Assembly: GCA_020427635.1 (NCBI GenBank)
Contig: JAGQOH010000002.1
Coordinates: 44,445-108,444, forward strand
DNA from: Phycisphaerales bacterium
GTDB lineage: Bacteria > Planctomycetota > Phycisphaerae > Phycisphaerales > UBA1924
Reading direction: 5' to 3'
DNA length: 64,000 nt
The translations under genes and the position numbers were made by a program. A model generated the notes under the pieces. It was not told the origin of the DNA. It did not search any database and worked only from the letters and a program-made list of their open reading frames with translations. This document shows positions 17,021-26,590 of this stretch, piece after piece. The stretch's first letter is position 1; every line of letters begins with the position of its first letter.

Positions 17021-17610
17021 CGACGAGCACCTACGTCTCACGCGGCGGCGCCAAACTCGAGCACGCACTGCACGAGTTCAACCGCGATGTGACCGGCCTT
17101 GTGTGCGCCGATTTGGGCTGCTCAACCGGCGGCTTCACCGATTGCCTGTTGCAGCACGGCGCCGCAAAGGTCCACGCAGTCGACACGGGGTACGGCGTGC
17201 TCGAATACAAGCTGCGCGTCGATCCGCGCGTGGTGGTGCATGAGCGCACGAATGCGCTGCACATGGAATCCGCGGAGCCGGTTGACCTGGTCGTGCTTGA
17301 TCTGGGGTGGACACCCCAACGGCTGGCGATCCCTGCAGCGCTGCAATGGCTGAAACCCGAGGGGCGCATCGTGTCGCTCATCAAGCCGCACTATGAGGCG
17401 ACGGGGCCCTATCGTGAACAGTTTTCCGATCACCTGGCAGAGGGTGTGCTGCCTGATGATGATGCAGCCGCCCTGTTGCAATTGGTGCTCGATGACATGC
17501 CGGCACTGGGCGTGCAAGTGCAGGGCGTGACGCAATCACCTGTCCGCGGCTCAGGCGGCAAAGGCAACATCGAATACCTCGCACTTCTTACCCTAGTGCC
17601 CAGTGCCTAG
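17017..17610 (+). CDS. TlyA/FtsJ-like RNA 2'-O-methyltransferase lacking the S4 domain
   Basis: 197 aa SAM-dependent methyltransferase. It starts at the point where TlyA proteins begin their catalytic domain (YVSRGGAKLEHAL), followed by the SAM motif ADLGCSTGGFTDCLLQHGA, VDTGYGVLEYKLR, VLDLGWTP and a C-terminal SPVRGSGGKGNIEYL block. The N-terminal S4 RNA-binding domain of full-length TlyA is absent. Lys/Asp/Lys catalytic positions look retained. It overlaps the previous gene by 4 bp and tgt by 8 bp, so it sits in a tightly packed operon. Confidence 0.8.
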   Translation: MTTSTYVSRGGAKLEHALHEFNRDVTGLVCADLGCSTGGFTDCLLQHGAAKVHAVDTGYGVLEYKLRVDPRVVVHERTNALHMESAEPVDLVVLDLGWTPQRLAIPAALQWLKPEGRIVSLIKPHYEATGPYREQFSDHLAEGVLPDDDAAALLQLVLDDMPALGVQVQGVTQSPVRGSGGKGNIEYLALLTLVPSA

Positions 17611-18850
17611 TCCCCAGTGTCTCCAATTCGACATCGACGCCCGTTCGCGCACATGCAACGCGCGCACGGGCCGCGTCACCACGCGCCATGGCAGCTTCGA
17701 TACGCCCGCGTTCATGCCCGTCGGCACGCAAGGCACCGTGAAGGGCCTATTGCCGTGGGACATCGCCAAGAGCGGCGCGCAGATCATCCTGGGCAATACC
17801 TATCACCTCATGTTGCGCCCGGGCTCGGAATTAATCGCGCGGCGTGGGGGGCTCCATCCATTCATCGGCTGGCCAGGGCCCATCCTCACCGACTCGGGCG
17901 GCTATCAGGCCTATTCGCTGAGTGATACCAACAAGATCGACGAAGACGGCGTGACCTTCAAGTCTGGTATCGATGGCTCGATGGTGCGCCTGACGCCCGA
18001 GCGTGCGATCGAGGTGCAGAACGAACTCGGCGCCGACATCATCATGGCCTTTGATGATTGCCCGCCATCAGTTGATCCCAAGACGCTCAATGAGACGCGG
18101 CGCCGCATGACCAACGCGCGCGGCGGTCGCAACATCGTCGATCACGATGCTCGCCTCGAAGAAGCGCTTGAGCGCACGACGCGCTGGCTTGAACGCTGCG
18201 CGCGCGCACACGGCAGGCCCAATGAACAATCGCTCTTTGGCATTGTCCAGGGGGGCACCGACCTCGAACGGCGCACGCGCTCGGCCAAGGAGATCACAGC
18301 GATCGACCTGCCCGGGTATGCCATTGGCGGCGTCGCGGTGGGGGAAGGGCCCGACGAAATCAAGCGCGTCGTCGAACACACCGCGCCCCTGCTCCCCGAA
18401 GACAAGCCGCGGTACCTCATGGGCGTCGGCTACGAACGCGACATTCTGGCCGCGGTCCGGGCCGGGGTCGACATGTTCGACTGCGTCCTGCCGACCCGCA
18501 ACGGACGGAACGCAAACGCCTTCACCCGCACCGGACAGATCCGCCTGCGAAATGCCCAATACGCTGAGGACGACGGCCCCATCGACCCCGCCTGCGGGTG
18601 CCCTGTCTGCAGTCCCGCCGCCAATGGCTGGGCCACCATCAACGAACGCCCCTTCGGCCGGGCCTACCTCCGGCATCTCTTCCAGGCTGGGGAGATGCTC
18701 GGGGGCGTTTTGGTGAGCCTCCACAACGTCTGGCACTTCCAGGCCCTGCTGTTGGACATCCGGCGGGCGATCCGGGATGATGGTTGGTCTGCACTCGCGG
18801 CGGCCTGGCCCGTCCTGGTGGAGCGGTCTGCGCCCACAGGCACGGCATAA
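17603..18850 (+). CDS. tgt: Queuine tRNA-ribosyltransferase
   Basis: Exchanges guanine-34 for preQ1 in tRNAs with GUN anticodons; 415 aa TIM-barrel enzyme. Key motifs are TPAFMPVGTQGTVKGL, ILTDSGGYQAYSL with the catalytic Asp (about residue 97), GIVQGG, and FDCVLPTRNGRNANAFT containing the nucleophilic Asp. Zinc ligands are CGCPVC and the His of LVSLHNVWH. The start is a GTG inside the end of the preceding gene. The order tgt-yajC-secDF is widely conserved. Confidence 0.95.
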   Translation: MPSPQCLQFDIDARSRTCNARTGRVTTRHGSFDTPAFMPVGTQGTVKGLLPWDIAKSGAQIILGNTYHLMLRPGSELIARRGGLHPFIGWPGPILTDSGGYQAYSLSDTNKIDEDGVTFKSGIDGSMVRLTPERAIEVQNELGADIIMAFDDCPPSVDPKTLNETRRRMTNARGGRNIVDHDARLEEALERTTRWLERCARAHGRPNEQSLFGIVQGGTDLERRTRSAKEITAIDLPGYAIGGVAVGEGPDEIKRVVEHTAPLLPEDKPRYLMGVGYERDILAAVRAGVDMFDCVLPTRNGRNANAFTRTGQIRLRNAQYAEDDGPIDPACGCPVCSPAANGWATINERPFGRAYLRHLFQAGEMLGGVLVSLHNVWHFQALLLDIRRAIRDDGWSALAAAWPVLVERSAPTGTA

Positions 18851-18950
18851 CGTCGCCCCGGGCGAGTGCGCGCGCACGGGGTAGGTGCGGGAGCGTGGAA
18901 CAGGCAGCGGCGCGGCGCGGTGGCGTCGTCGTTCGCATGAGGCGGATGTC

Positions 18951-19397
18951 ATGATCGATTCAGTCGCGGTCCAGATGGTCACCACAAGCGTGCTCGGCGC
19001 ACCGCCTCCTGCAGGAGCACCCGCCGGCGTGCCCATCCAAGGCGCACCAAACGGCGGCAACGGCGCAGCGCCGCAGGGCAACTTCAACCCCATGACCTTC
19101 ATGCTCCCGATCCTGGCCATCTTCCTGCTCATGATGGTCCTGAGTGGTGGTGCCGCCAAGAAGGAAAAGAAGAAGCGCGCTGCAATGATGGGTTCGCTTG
19201 GCAAGCATGATCGCGTGCAAACCGCTGGCGGCGTCATCGGAACCATCGTCGAAATCAAAGACGACGAGGTCGTCCTCAAAGTCGACGACAACACAAACAC
19301 GCGCATCCGCTTCACCAAGTCATCCGTCACCAACGTCCTGCGCAAGGGCAAGGGCGCCAATGAGAGCATGCTCGGAGAAGCAGTCGAGGCCAAGTAA
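18951..19397 (+). CDS. yajC: Preprotein translocase subunit YajC
   Basis: Small membrane partner of SecDF, 148 aa. The N-terminal part is Gly/Ala/Pro-rich and longer than in E. coli. One membrane helix (MTFMLPILAIFLLMMVLS, about 45-62) precedes the basic KKEKKKRAAMMGSLGKHDRVQTAGGVIGTIVEI domain typical of YajC. The ATG at 18951 is chosen because the longer frame adds an Arg-rich region unlike the family. It lies between tgt and secDF. Confidence 0.93.
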   Translation: MIDSVAVQMVTTSVLGAPPPAGAPAGVPIQGAPNGGNGAAPQGNFNPMTFMLPILAIFLLMMVLSGGAAKKEKKKRAAMMGSLGKHDRVQTAGGVIGTIVEIKDDEVVLKVDDNTNTRIRFTKSSVTNVLRKGKGANESMLGEAVEAK

Positions 19398-19469
19398 TAC
19401 AAGCCACCAAGCGCACGCGAGGGGCACGGCACAGGCACGAAGCACGAAGGCACGTAGGGACGCAACACC

Positions 19470-22400
19470 GTGATTCATCATCTCTATCGCAACACCATTC
19501 TCGTCGTCCTGCTGCTGCTCCTCGCAGCAACGGTCATCTATCCGCCCAAGGAGAACCTGCGCCTCGGCAAAGACCTCGCCGGCGGCGTGAGCCTCACCTA
19601 CACCATCTACCTCGACCGCGCTGACACCGACGACACCGTCGACCAAATGATCGAGGTCCTCAAGAAGCGCGTGAACCCGCAGGGCCTCTACGAAATCAGC
19701 TTCGTCCGCGAAGGACGCGACCGCATGGTCGTCACCATGCCGTTGCCGACCGAAGAGGTGCGCACGCTGAAGGATGCCCTCGACACCGAGTTGGAGCGCC
19801 TCGACGACTATTCGCTCGATGTCGCCGCGATCGAGCGCGCCATGCGCCTCGCTGGCCCGGAGCGCCGCATCGCCCTCGAAGCGCTGATGGACACACCGGG
19901 GCGCAAAGCCATGCTCGAGCCCGTGGTTGAGGCCGCTGAGCGCGCCGAAAAAGCACGCACCGACTACAACATGGCAGTCGCCGCCCAGCAGTTCGCCGAC
20001 ACCGACGAAGTCAATCGCTTGGAGGCCGAAGCTGCATCCGCGGTGCGAGCGCTCACTGAAGCCCGCAAGGCGGCACTCGCCAGGTCCGTCACGCCCCAAC
20101 GCGTGCGCGCCATGTTCCAGCTCTCGCCCGAAGCGGCGCGCATCAAGGAAAAGGGCTCGCTCGTCGAATTGCCAAGCCCGCGCCAGCGCGCATTCGATGG
20201 CCTGCGCGAAAACCTGGGCGCCTTGCCCGGCGGCGCCGAGACGCTCGACAGCATCCTCAAGGCCCACGACGCCTACGCCGCTCGTGCCCGTGGTCTCGAC
20301 GACCCCAACGATCTGCAACGTCTCCTCCGCGGTGCAGGTGTGCTCGAATTCCGAATCGCGGTGCGCCCCGGCGCAATGAGCGATGAAGAGAACCTTCGCA
20401 CCCAGCTCAAGCAGCGCGGTCCCGAGGGCGTCGAATCCAACAGCGCCAAGTGGTTCCCGATCAACAAACTCGAAGACTGGTACGAGAGCCTCGAGCAGTT
20501 GCAGGCCTTGCAAGACAACCCGAGCGGCGTCTTCGCTGGCCAAGGCTTCGTGGGCGAGGAATACGACGGCTGGTACTACCTCCTGCTGAGTGACCAACCG
20601 GGCCTGCGCCTCACGCCCGCCGAAGGTGATTGGCGCTTGACCCGAGCCGGGCAAGGCACCGACGAACTGGGCCGCCCATCGATCACCTTCGAGCTCGACG
20701 CCCGCGGCGCAGTGCTCATGGGCAAGATGACTGAGGCCAACATCGATCAGCCCATGGCCATTCTCCTGGACGGGCGCATCTACTCACGCCCGCCCAACAT
20801 CAACTCACGCATCGCGGGCAATGGCCAGATCATGGGCAACTTCTCGCCTCTCGAAATCGCCTATGTGAAGCAAACGCTCGCCGCCGGCGCCCTGAGCGCC
20901 AAGCTCTCCGAAAGCCCGATCTCCGTTGAGAACATCGCGCCCGATCTCGGAGCGGACAACCTGCGCAAGGGCCTCGAGGCGGGCTGGATCTCGCTCATTG
21001 CAGTCGGCGCGTTCATGGTGTTTTGGTATTTCTCGAACGGCGTGGTTTCGCTCATCGCTCTCGCGTGCAATGCACTCATCCTGCTTGCAGTGATGAGTCT
21101 CGCGCGAACTGCATTCACACTCCCCGGCATCGCTGGTGTTGTGCTGACCTTTGGCATGGCGGTCGACTCCAACGTGCTGATCTACGAGCGCATTCGCGAA
21201 GAACTCCTCGCGGGCAACGACCTCAAAACCAGCGTGCGCGTCGCATTCCAGAAGGTGTTCTCAACGATCGTCGACGCCAACATCACCAACCTCATCGTTT
21301 GCGTCGTGTTGGCCTACACCGCGACCGAAGAAGTCAAGGGCTTCGCGATCACGCTCGGCGTGGGCGTTGTCTCGACCATGTTCAGCGCGCTCGTCATCAC
21401 CCGACTGATCTATGTCTGGCTGGTCGACCGCTGGGGCCTCATCAAGATGCGCCAGCTTCCGCTTGCCGTGCCCGCATTGAACAACCTGCTCGAACCCAAG
21501 ATCGACTGGATCAAGCTGCGTCCGTTGTTCCTCGTGCTCTCGGCCGCTGGCGTTGGGCTTGGCATCTTCATGATCTACCACCAGGGTGAAAAGATGCTCG
21601 ACACGGAGTTCCGTGGCGGCACCGCCATCACCTTGCAACTCAAACGCGATCCTGCCACGGGCGAACGCATCACGCGCACGCGCGAGCAGATCGAGCAAAC
21701 CGTCAAGGGAGATGCCGACAGCATCTACCAGAAGGTTGTCGCGGTTGATCCCGAAAGCCCGCTGCGCGACATCCGCAACGCCGACATCGTCGTCGTCGAC
21801 CCCGAATCCGATGGCGTGACGAGCGATCGTTTCGACATCCGCACCACCGTGGGCCAAACCCCCGAAGAGCAAAAGGAACTGCTCGATCTTGTCACCGTCG
21901 CCTTTGAGGATGTGCTCGACTCGCGTCCCGCGCTCTCCTTCCTTGGCGCCGAGTCGCCTTCCATCGACGGAGCGCCCGTCTTCAAGATCATCACGGGTAC
22001 CCTTGGCGAGAACATAGGTCAGCCCGCCGTAGCAAACGAAGTTGGCGAATATGTGGGTGGCGTGGTTGTCCTGCTCGAAGGCATCAACCCGCCACCGACC
22101 GAAGACGGTCTGCGCGAGCGCCTCAGCTACATGCGCGAGCAGAGCGACTTCGCTGAGTTCGCCCTGAAGCGCTCCTGGGACGTCATCGTGCTCGAAGGCA
22201 CGCGCAATGCCGTCACCACTGCCGCCATCGTCGTCAAGGACCCTGCGATCAGCATGTACGACGAGGACACCTGGCGCACACGCCTCGCCTCGACCGAGTG
22301 GAACATCGCTCGCTCTGCGCTGACGCAGGCGACCACGCTTGCCGGCGTGCAACAGTTCTCCGCCGAAGTCGCCAAGAGCTTCCAGGCCAAGGCCATCGTC

Positions 22401-22988
22401 GCCATGCTCCTCAGCTTCCTGCTCATCCTCATCTATGTCTGGGTCCGCTTCGGCAGCGTGCGCTACTCCTTCGCCGCAATCATCGCCCTCGTGCATGACG
22501 TCACGATCGCCGTCGGACTCATCGCAGTCGCCGAGGTGCTCTACGAGCACTTCCCATTCCTGCGCACGATTGGCATCCGTCCATTCAAGATCGATCTCGC
22601 CCTTGTCGCAGCGTTGCTCACCATCGTGGGCTACTCGCTCAACGACACGATCGTCATCCTCGACCGTGTCCGCGAAGAGCGCGGCAAGCTTCCATACGCC
22701 ACCAAGGACGTCATCAACCGCGCCATCTCGATGACGATTTCGCGCACGACCATCACCTCGGGCACCACGCTCGTCGCCGTGATTGTCTTGTTCTTCCTAG
22801 GTGGTGATGCGCTGGCGAGCTTCACCTATGCCCTGATGTGCGGCATCGTGGTCGGCACGTATTCGTCCATCGCCGTCGCCGCACCGCTCGTCTACACCAA
22901 GAAGATCCCCGCCCCCGCGGCACGGTATCCTTCATATGGTGATCGCGAGCGCCGTCCCGTCGCGCTGGAGGAGCCCTCCACCACGTAA
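19470..22988 (+). CDS. secDF: Fused protein translocase SecD-SecF with a large SecD insertion
   Basis: Proton-driven RND-type export accessory protein, 1172 aa, SecD (about 1-660) fused to SecF (about 670-1160). SecD motifs include LRLGKDLAGGVSLTY, VLKKRVNPQGL, VLEFRIAV and ADLGADNLRKG..EAGWISLIAV; SecF begins near LDTEFRGGTAITLQL and shows VRFGSVRYSFAAIIALVHDV. Between PLPTEEV (about 95) and LLRGAGVLEFR (about 285) there are about 190 extra residues, highly charged and helical, where standard SecD has roughly 15-20. The start is a GTG at 19470, 72 bp after yajC. Confidence 0.95.
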   Translation: MIHHLYRNTILVVLLLLLAATVIYPPKENLRLGKDLAGGVSLTYTIYLDRADTDDTVDQMIEVLKKRVNPQGLYEISFVREGRDRMVVTMPLPTEEVRTLKDALDTELERLDDYSLDVAAIERAMRLAGPERRIALEALMDTPGRKAMLEPVVEAAERAEKARTDYNMAVAAQQFADTDEVNRLEAEAASAVRALTEARKAALARSVTPQRVRAMFQLSPEAARIKEKGSLVELPSPRQRAFDGLRENLGALPGGAETLDSILKAHDAYAARARGLDDPNDLQRLLRGAGVLEFRIAVRPGAMSDEENLRTQLKQRGPEGVESNSAKWFPINKLEDWYESLEQLQALQDNPSGVFAGQGFVGEEYDGWYYLLLSDQPGLRLTPAEGDWRLTRAGQGTDELGRPSITFELDARGAVLMGKMTEANIDQPMAILLDGRIYSRPPNINSRIAGNGQIMGNFSPLEIAYVKQTLAAGALSAKLSESPISVENIAPDLGADNLRKGLEAGWISLIAVGAFMVFWYFSNGVVSLIALACNALILLAVMSLARTAFTLPGIAGVVLTFGMAVDSNVLIYERIREELLAGNDLKTSVRVAFQKVFSTIVDANITNLIVCVVLAYTATEEVKGFAITLGVGVVSTMFSALVITRLIYVWLVDRWGLIKMRQLPLAVPALNNLLEPKIDWIKLRPLFLVLSAAGVGLGIFMIYHQGEKMLDTEFRGGTAITLQLKRDPATGERITRTREQIEQTVKGDADSIYQKVVAVDPESPLRDIRNADIVVVDPESDGVTSDRFDIRTTVGQTPEEQKELLDLVTVAFEDVLDSRPALSFLGAESPSIDGAPVFKIITGTLGENIGQPAVANEVGEYVGGVVVLLEGINPPPTEDGLRERLSYMREQSDFAEFALKRSWDVIVLEGTRNAVTTAAIVVKDPAISMYDEDTWRTRLASTEWNIARSALTQATTLAGVQQFSAEVAKSFQAKAIVAMLLSFLLILIYVWVRFGSVRYSFAAIIALVHDVTIAVGLIAVAEVLYEHFPFLRTIGIRPFKIDLALVAALLTIVGYSLNDTIVILDRVREERGKLPYATKDVINRAISMTISRTTITSGTTLVAVIVLFFLGGDALASFTYALMCGIVVGTYSSIAVAAPLVYTKKIPAPAARYPSYGDRERRPVALEEPSTT

Positions 22989-23022
22989 CGGATCGACCGC
23001 CGCGGGAAGGGAGCGCCTCGAC

Positions 23023-23688
23023 GTGAGCGGCCCGACACGCCTTGGACTGGCCATCGCCGCGCTGATCGCGGTCTGGAGCATTGTGTTCTGGGTCACACCC
23101 AGCGTGCAGCGCGGGCCCAAGGTCACCTTTGGCTCCGCGCCCGAGGCCGCGCAAGACAACGCTGTGCCAATTGTCGATCCCATCGATCCTGTCATCGATG
23201 AAGACGCCGGTGCGCCGCCCACGCCCGAGCCCCTGACCGATCCGACAGCGCAAGTCTCCGCTCAACCTCGACCCGCACAAGTCGAACCACCTTCGTTCTT
23301 CCTGTATGTGCTCACAGCAGGTGACACGCCAGAAACTATCTCCGAGCGGTTCTACAAGTCCAATGCGCACTGGAGCGCCATCGCGCGCGCAAACCCGGAA
23401 ATCGACTTCGGCAAGCCCCTACCCGTCGGGCGCGTCATCCGCGTACCCGTTGAGCCCACCAATGTGCAGGGACGCGCACTCGGCGCCGCCGAGCAAGATC
23501 AAGGCACACCGCCGACCGGCGCCTTCGAGTACACCGTGCAACAAGGCGACACGCTCGGCGCCGTCGCCCTCCGCTTCTATGGCGACGTGACGAAGTGGCC
23601 GCTCATCCGCGATGCAAACGCCGACAAGATCAACCGCCAGGGCACCAACATCAAGCCCGGCATGAAGCTCATCATCCCGAAGCCGTGA
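23023..23688 (+). CDS. Membrane-anchored protein with two LysM domains
   Basis: 221 aa from a GTG start at 23023. An N-terminal membrane helix (GLAIAALIAVWSIVFWV) is followed by an acidic/Pro-rich linker and two LysM-like units: VLTAGDTPETISERFY...VGRVIRVP (about 103-150) and YTVQQGDTLGAVALRFY...PGMKLIIP (about 170-220). LysM binds peptidoglycan, so the protein probably tethers the wall to the inner membrane. It follows secDF by 34 bp. The longer in-frame start at 22936 overlaps secDF and is less likely. Confidence 0.75.
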   Translation: MSGPTRLGLAIAALIAVWSIVFWVTPSVQRGPKVTFGSAPEAAQDNAVPIVDPIDPVIDEDAGAPPTPEPLTDPTAQVSAQPRPAQVEPPSFFLYVLTAGDTPETISERFYKSNAHWSAIARANPEIDFGKPLPVGRVIRVPVEPTNVQGRALGAAEQDQGTPPTGAFEYTVQQGDTLGAVALRFYGDVTKWPLIRDANADKINRQGTNIKPGMKLIIPKP

Positions 23689-24868
23689 GCGAGCGCCATT
23701 CCGCGCATTCCCAAGGCGGCGCCGCCAAACGTGGTCGCGCCATCTGCGCGAGGTTCGCCGCAGCGTCACCCAGCTGCAATGGCGCCGGAAGCGCCGCCGC
23801 CACGAGTGCCGCCACGCGCGGCGCGAGCGCCAGCTTCGTGGGCCAAACCGTCACGAAGGGCGGCTCATCCATCACCACAACGTCCTCAGGTCGCTTGCCA
23901 CCCGCCGTCACGCCTTCCGCCCTTGGCGCGCGATATGTCGCCCACTGCGCTGCAGACAGGTCCACGCCGGGCAAAACCACGCTCAACTCGCGTTGCGCCT
24001 GTGCAATCAGCGCATCCGGGGACATGGATACGCCGCGCTCGGCAATCTCACCGCCCACCTGCCAAACGACATCACATTTGTCCGTGCGCGCTGACGTGAT
24101 CGTCGCCCGCGTGCGCGCTCCGTCCACGCAATGCCCGAACAGCTCAGGCAGATCGCCGCGTACCAGCACCATGTGCAAATCGCGCACCTGCATGCGCCCC
24201 GTCTCAAGCCCAACCGATGCACGAAGCGCTTCATTCCCGCCACCCGCCGCGAAGATGACCCGCTCCGGCTGCAGTGTGACAGCACCGTCCGCCAGCGCAA
24301 TCGTCGCCCCCGTGCCAATGCGCTCAATGCGTGCAGGATCATCCGTCGGTGCGCTCACAATGCAATCCTGATGTGTACGCAAAAAGGCGCCAAGCACCGC
24401 GCGCGTGTCAATCACCTGTTCGTCGAGCTGGGCCACCGTGCCCGGACAGTCGCGCAGCGCCCTGGGCCGCGCGTCAACCTCGACCGTGCGCATCGGTGTG
24501 CGCAACCCCACACGCGCCCCGATCATCCCAGCCCGCGAGCGCAGCGAATCCGTTCGCCACAGCCAACAGTGCTCCGATCGCACCGGCGCCCTAGACAGGT
24601 TGGGCTCACGCTCACCCGTCAGGCACGCCCGCCAGATCGCCGGCATGTCGCGGATCGCGCGCGCAGATCCGGTCAGCAGCCCATCGAGCGTGTACTTCAG
24701 CCCACCATGGATGATGCCCTGCGACCAGATGGTCTGGCCTTCCCCAAGGGCGTCGCGCTCGATGAGCACGCAGCTTCGCCCGGAGCGCACCAGTTCGTCG
24801 AGCGTCCACAGCCCGGCAATCCCGCCGCCAAAGATCACCGCGTCAAGTTGAATCGCCCCGTGCGTCAC
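23672..24868 (-). CDS. FAD-dependent oxidoreductase of the DAO family
   Basis: About 398 aa flavoprotein. The N-terminus AVIFGGGIAGLWTLDELVRSG is the FAD-binding beta-alpha-beta motif, followed by CVLIERDALGEGQTIWSQG and GGLKYTL, which resemble glycerol-3-phosphate dehydrogenase or amino-acid oxidase proteins. VIFAAGGGNEALRASVG is the second nucleotide-binding strand. The substrate is unknown. The start is uncertain: GTG at 24868 sits close to the conserved core; a TTG at 24898 would add ten residues. Its 3' end overlaps the convergent LysM gene by 17 bp. Confidence 0.75.
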   Translation of the reverse strand: MTHGAIQLDAVIFGGGIAGLWTLDELVRSGRSCVLIERDALGEGQTIWSQGIIHGGLKYTLDGLLTGSARAIRDMPAIWRACLTGEREPNLSRAPVRSEHCWLWRTDSLRSRAGMIGARVGLRTPMRTVEVDARPRALRDCPGTVAQLDEQVIDTRAVLGAFLRTHQDCIVSAPTDDPARIERIGTGATIALADGAVTLQPERVIFAAGGGNEALRASVGLETGRMQVRDLHMVLVRGDLPELFGHCVDGARTRATITSARTDKCDVVWQVGGEIAERGVSMSPDALIAQAQRELSVVLPGVDLSAAQWATYRAPRAEGVTAGGKRPEDVVVMDEPPFVTVWPTKLALAPRVAALVAAALPAPLQLGDAAANLAQMARPRLAAPPWECAEWRSLTASG

Positions 24869-24916
24869 GCATCGAAATGGTCCACCCCTTCGCCGCAATC
24901 GTCAAACCGCCTCGGC

Positions 24917-24922
24917 TATCCT
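24917..24922 (+). promoter_or_regulatory. -10 box TATCCT of the aldo/keto reductase gene (leaderless type)
   Basis: TATCCT ends 6 nt before a GTG at 24929 and thereby selects that start over the very long upstream open frame. Confidence 0.45.
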
Positions 24923-24928
24923 TGGGAT

Positions 24929-25702
24929 GTGGAGTATCGCAATCTGGGCAGCACAGGGATTCGCGTCAGTGCGCTTGGGCTTGGCACCGTCAAGCTCGGA
25001 CGCACCGCGGGCGTCAAGTACCCCGAGCCCTTCGACCTGCCAAGTGATGCCCAGGCAGCCGACTTGCTCGCAGTCGCGCGCGACCTTGGTATCAACCTGA
25101 TCGACACGGCCCCCGCATACGGCACGAGTGAGTTGCGCCTGGGGAAGCTGCTCGCGGGGCAGCGCGACGATTGGGTCATTTGCACCAAGGCGGGCGAAGC
25201 CTTCGAGGCTGGCGCCTCCACCTATGACTTCTCCGCCGACGCCGTGACCACCAGCATCGAGCGCAGCCTCCTGCGCCTGCACACCGACTATGTGGACATC
25301 GCTCTCCTGCACTCCGATGGTGCTGATCTGCGCTTGTTCGAACATGATGAAGGCTTGCAGGCCCTCGAACGCCTCCGCGAGCGCGGCCTCGTACGCGCCA
25401 TTGGTGTGTCGACCAAGACCCTGGAGGGCTCGCTGCGCACGATTGAACGTTGCGATCTCGTCATGCTGCCTCTCAACCCGATCGAACATGCCTGCGCGCC
25501 CGCAGTCGAGGCGGCACGCCTCGCCAACAAGGGCGTGCTCGTCAAGAAAGCGCTCGTGTCAGGACACCTCTCGGGCAGGCGCTCGGCGTCGGATTGCCTG
25601 GCGTATGCCCTCGAGCATCGCGGCGTGACCAGTGTGATCGTGGGAACAATCAACCCCGAACATCTCACCGCCAACGCTCGCGCCATCGACGCTCGAAAAT
25701 AG
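24929..25702 (+). CDS. Aldo/keto reductase family protein
   Basis: 257 aa NAD(P)H-dependent oxidoreductase of the AKR TIM-barrel fold. The protein begins VEYRNLGSTGIRVSALGLGTVKLG. It has catalytic Asp and Tyr in LIDTAPAYGTSELRLGKLL, Lys in VICTKAGEAF, and YVDIALLHSDG where classical AKRs have LxHxP. The C-terminus ends VTSVIVGTINPEHLTANARA. The substrate is not apparent. The GTG start is set by the homology and by the TATCCT box; the open frame continues upstream only as a shadow of the divergent gene. Confidence 0.88.
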   Translation: MEYRNLGSTGIRVSALGLGTVKLGRTAGVKYPEPFDLPSDAQAADLLAVARDLGINLIDTAPAYGTSELRLGKLLAGQRDDWVICTKAGEAFEAGASTYDFSADAVTTSIERSLLRLHTDYVDIALLHSDGADLRLFEHDEGLQALERLRERGLVRAIGVSTKTLEGSLRTIERCDLVMLPLNPIEHACAPAVEAARLANKGVLVKKALVSGHLSGRRSASDCLAYALEHRGVTSVIVGTINPEHLTANARAIDARK

Positions 25703-26590
25703 TCACGAAAGCGGCGTGCCGGGCGATACAGGTGAGTGGTCCTGGACGTCGTAGCCTGGCTCATGATCGCGCACGCGAATGATCACCTCCGTGGGCTCGT
25801 CGCTCTCCGGGCCAAGCCGCACATGCGTCTCCGCTCGATTGGCGATGAGGCGCATCGCCGCCGCCATCTTCGAGAGATCACCGGCAATGTCTTTGCGGAA
25901 TCGATCCGCGAATGCCTGCATGCTCGATCGAGCGCGCGCCATTTCACCAGTCAGGTCACCGGTGGCATTCGCGCTGTCGGCTGGTCCTCGCTTGGGCAAG
26001 GCCGGCAAGTCCTCCATCGCCTCCAGCACATTGCCAAGCGTGGTCGCCAGCTCACGGGCTGCGGCTCGAGCGTCATCACGCAGCAAGGTCAACCGCTTGA
26101 TCGAGAGATCAATTTCCGTGCGCATTGCTTCACCGCGCTCAACGAGCTCTGTCACGTTGGGCGTCGCGCTGGGCTGCTTGCTTGCGGCAGCCTGCGCAGA
26201 CAGTTCATCCAGCAGTTCACGCGCACGCGTTTCGAACTGCTCGACCCGATCCGCCCTGGCTTCGATGCGTCCGAGCGTCGCGTTCACTTGCTCGCCCTTC
26301 GCGGTCAGCGCTTTGAGCAGCCGCGTCACAAGCTCGAGCTGCGAGCGCTGCCGCGACTGCTGTTCCAGCGCAGCCTGGTGGGCTTGCGCCGCCTGACCAA
26401 TCGCAGCCTGCAACTCGGCGGTGCGCTCCTCTGCCGTTTCGAGCATCACGCGCAACTGCCCAGCACAATCGTCGAAGGCGCCTTGGTCAATCACACGCGG
26501 GGCAATGAACACCCGGTCCGTGCCCTCACCGGGCACATCACGCGACGGCCGGGTCGTGGCAGGCTCTGCTGTCGCCTTCGTCTGGGCCAT
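25703..26590 (-). CDS. Coiled-coil protein of unknown function
   Basis: 295 aa, no recognised domain. Residues about 35-220 are almost entirely helical with Ala/Glu/Gln/Arg heptad-like runs (for example ELQAAIGQAAQAHQAALEQQ and RIEARADRVEQFETRARELL), predicting a long coiled coil. The N-terminus is Thr/Pro-rich and the C-terminus short and acidic (GPESDEPTEVIIRVRDHEP). No signal peptide or membrane helix is obvious. The ATG at 26590 has GGAG 6 nt upstream; the ATG at 26602 is an alternative. Structural or chemoreceptor-like roles are possible but unsupported. Confidence 0.65.
   Translation of the reverse strand: MAQTKATAEPATTRPSRDVPGEGTDRVFIAPRVIDQGAFDDCAGQLRVMLETAEERTAELQAAIGQAAQAHQAALEQQSRQRSQLELVTRLLKALTAKGEQVNATLGRIEARADRVEQFETRARELLDELSAQAAASKQPSATPNVTELVERGEAMRTEIDLSIKRLTLLRDDARAAARELATTLGNVLEAMEDLPALPKRGPADSANATGDLTGEMARARSSMQAFADRFRKDIAGDLSKMAAAMRLIANRAETHVRLGPESDEPTEVIIRVRDHEPGYDVQDHSPVSPGTPLS

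Noticed and set aside
17610..17632. Frameshift between the TlyA-like gene and tgt
   Set aside because: The 8 bp overlap with a GTG start gives two complete proteins with correct family termini, so it is translational coupling rather than an error.
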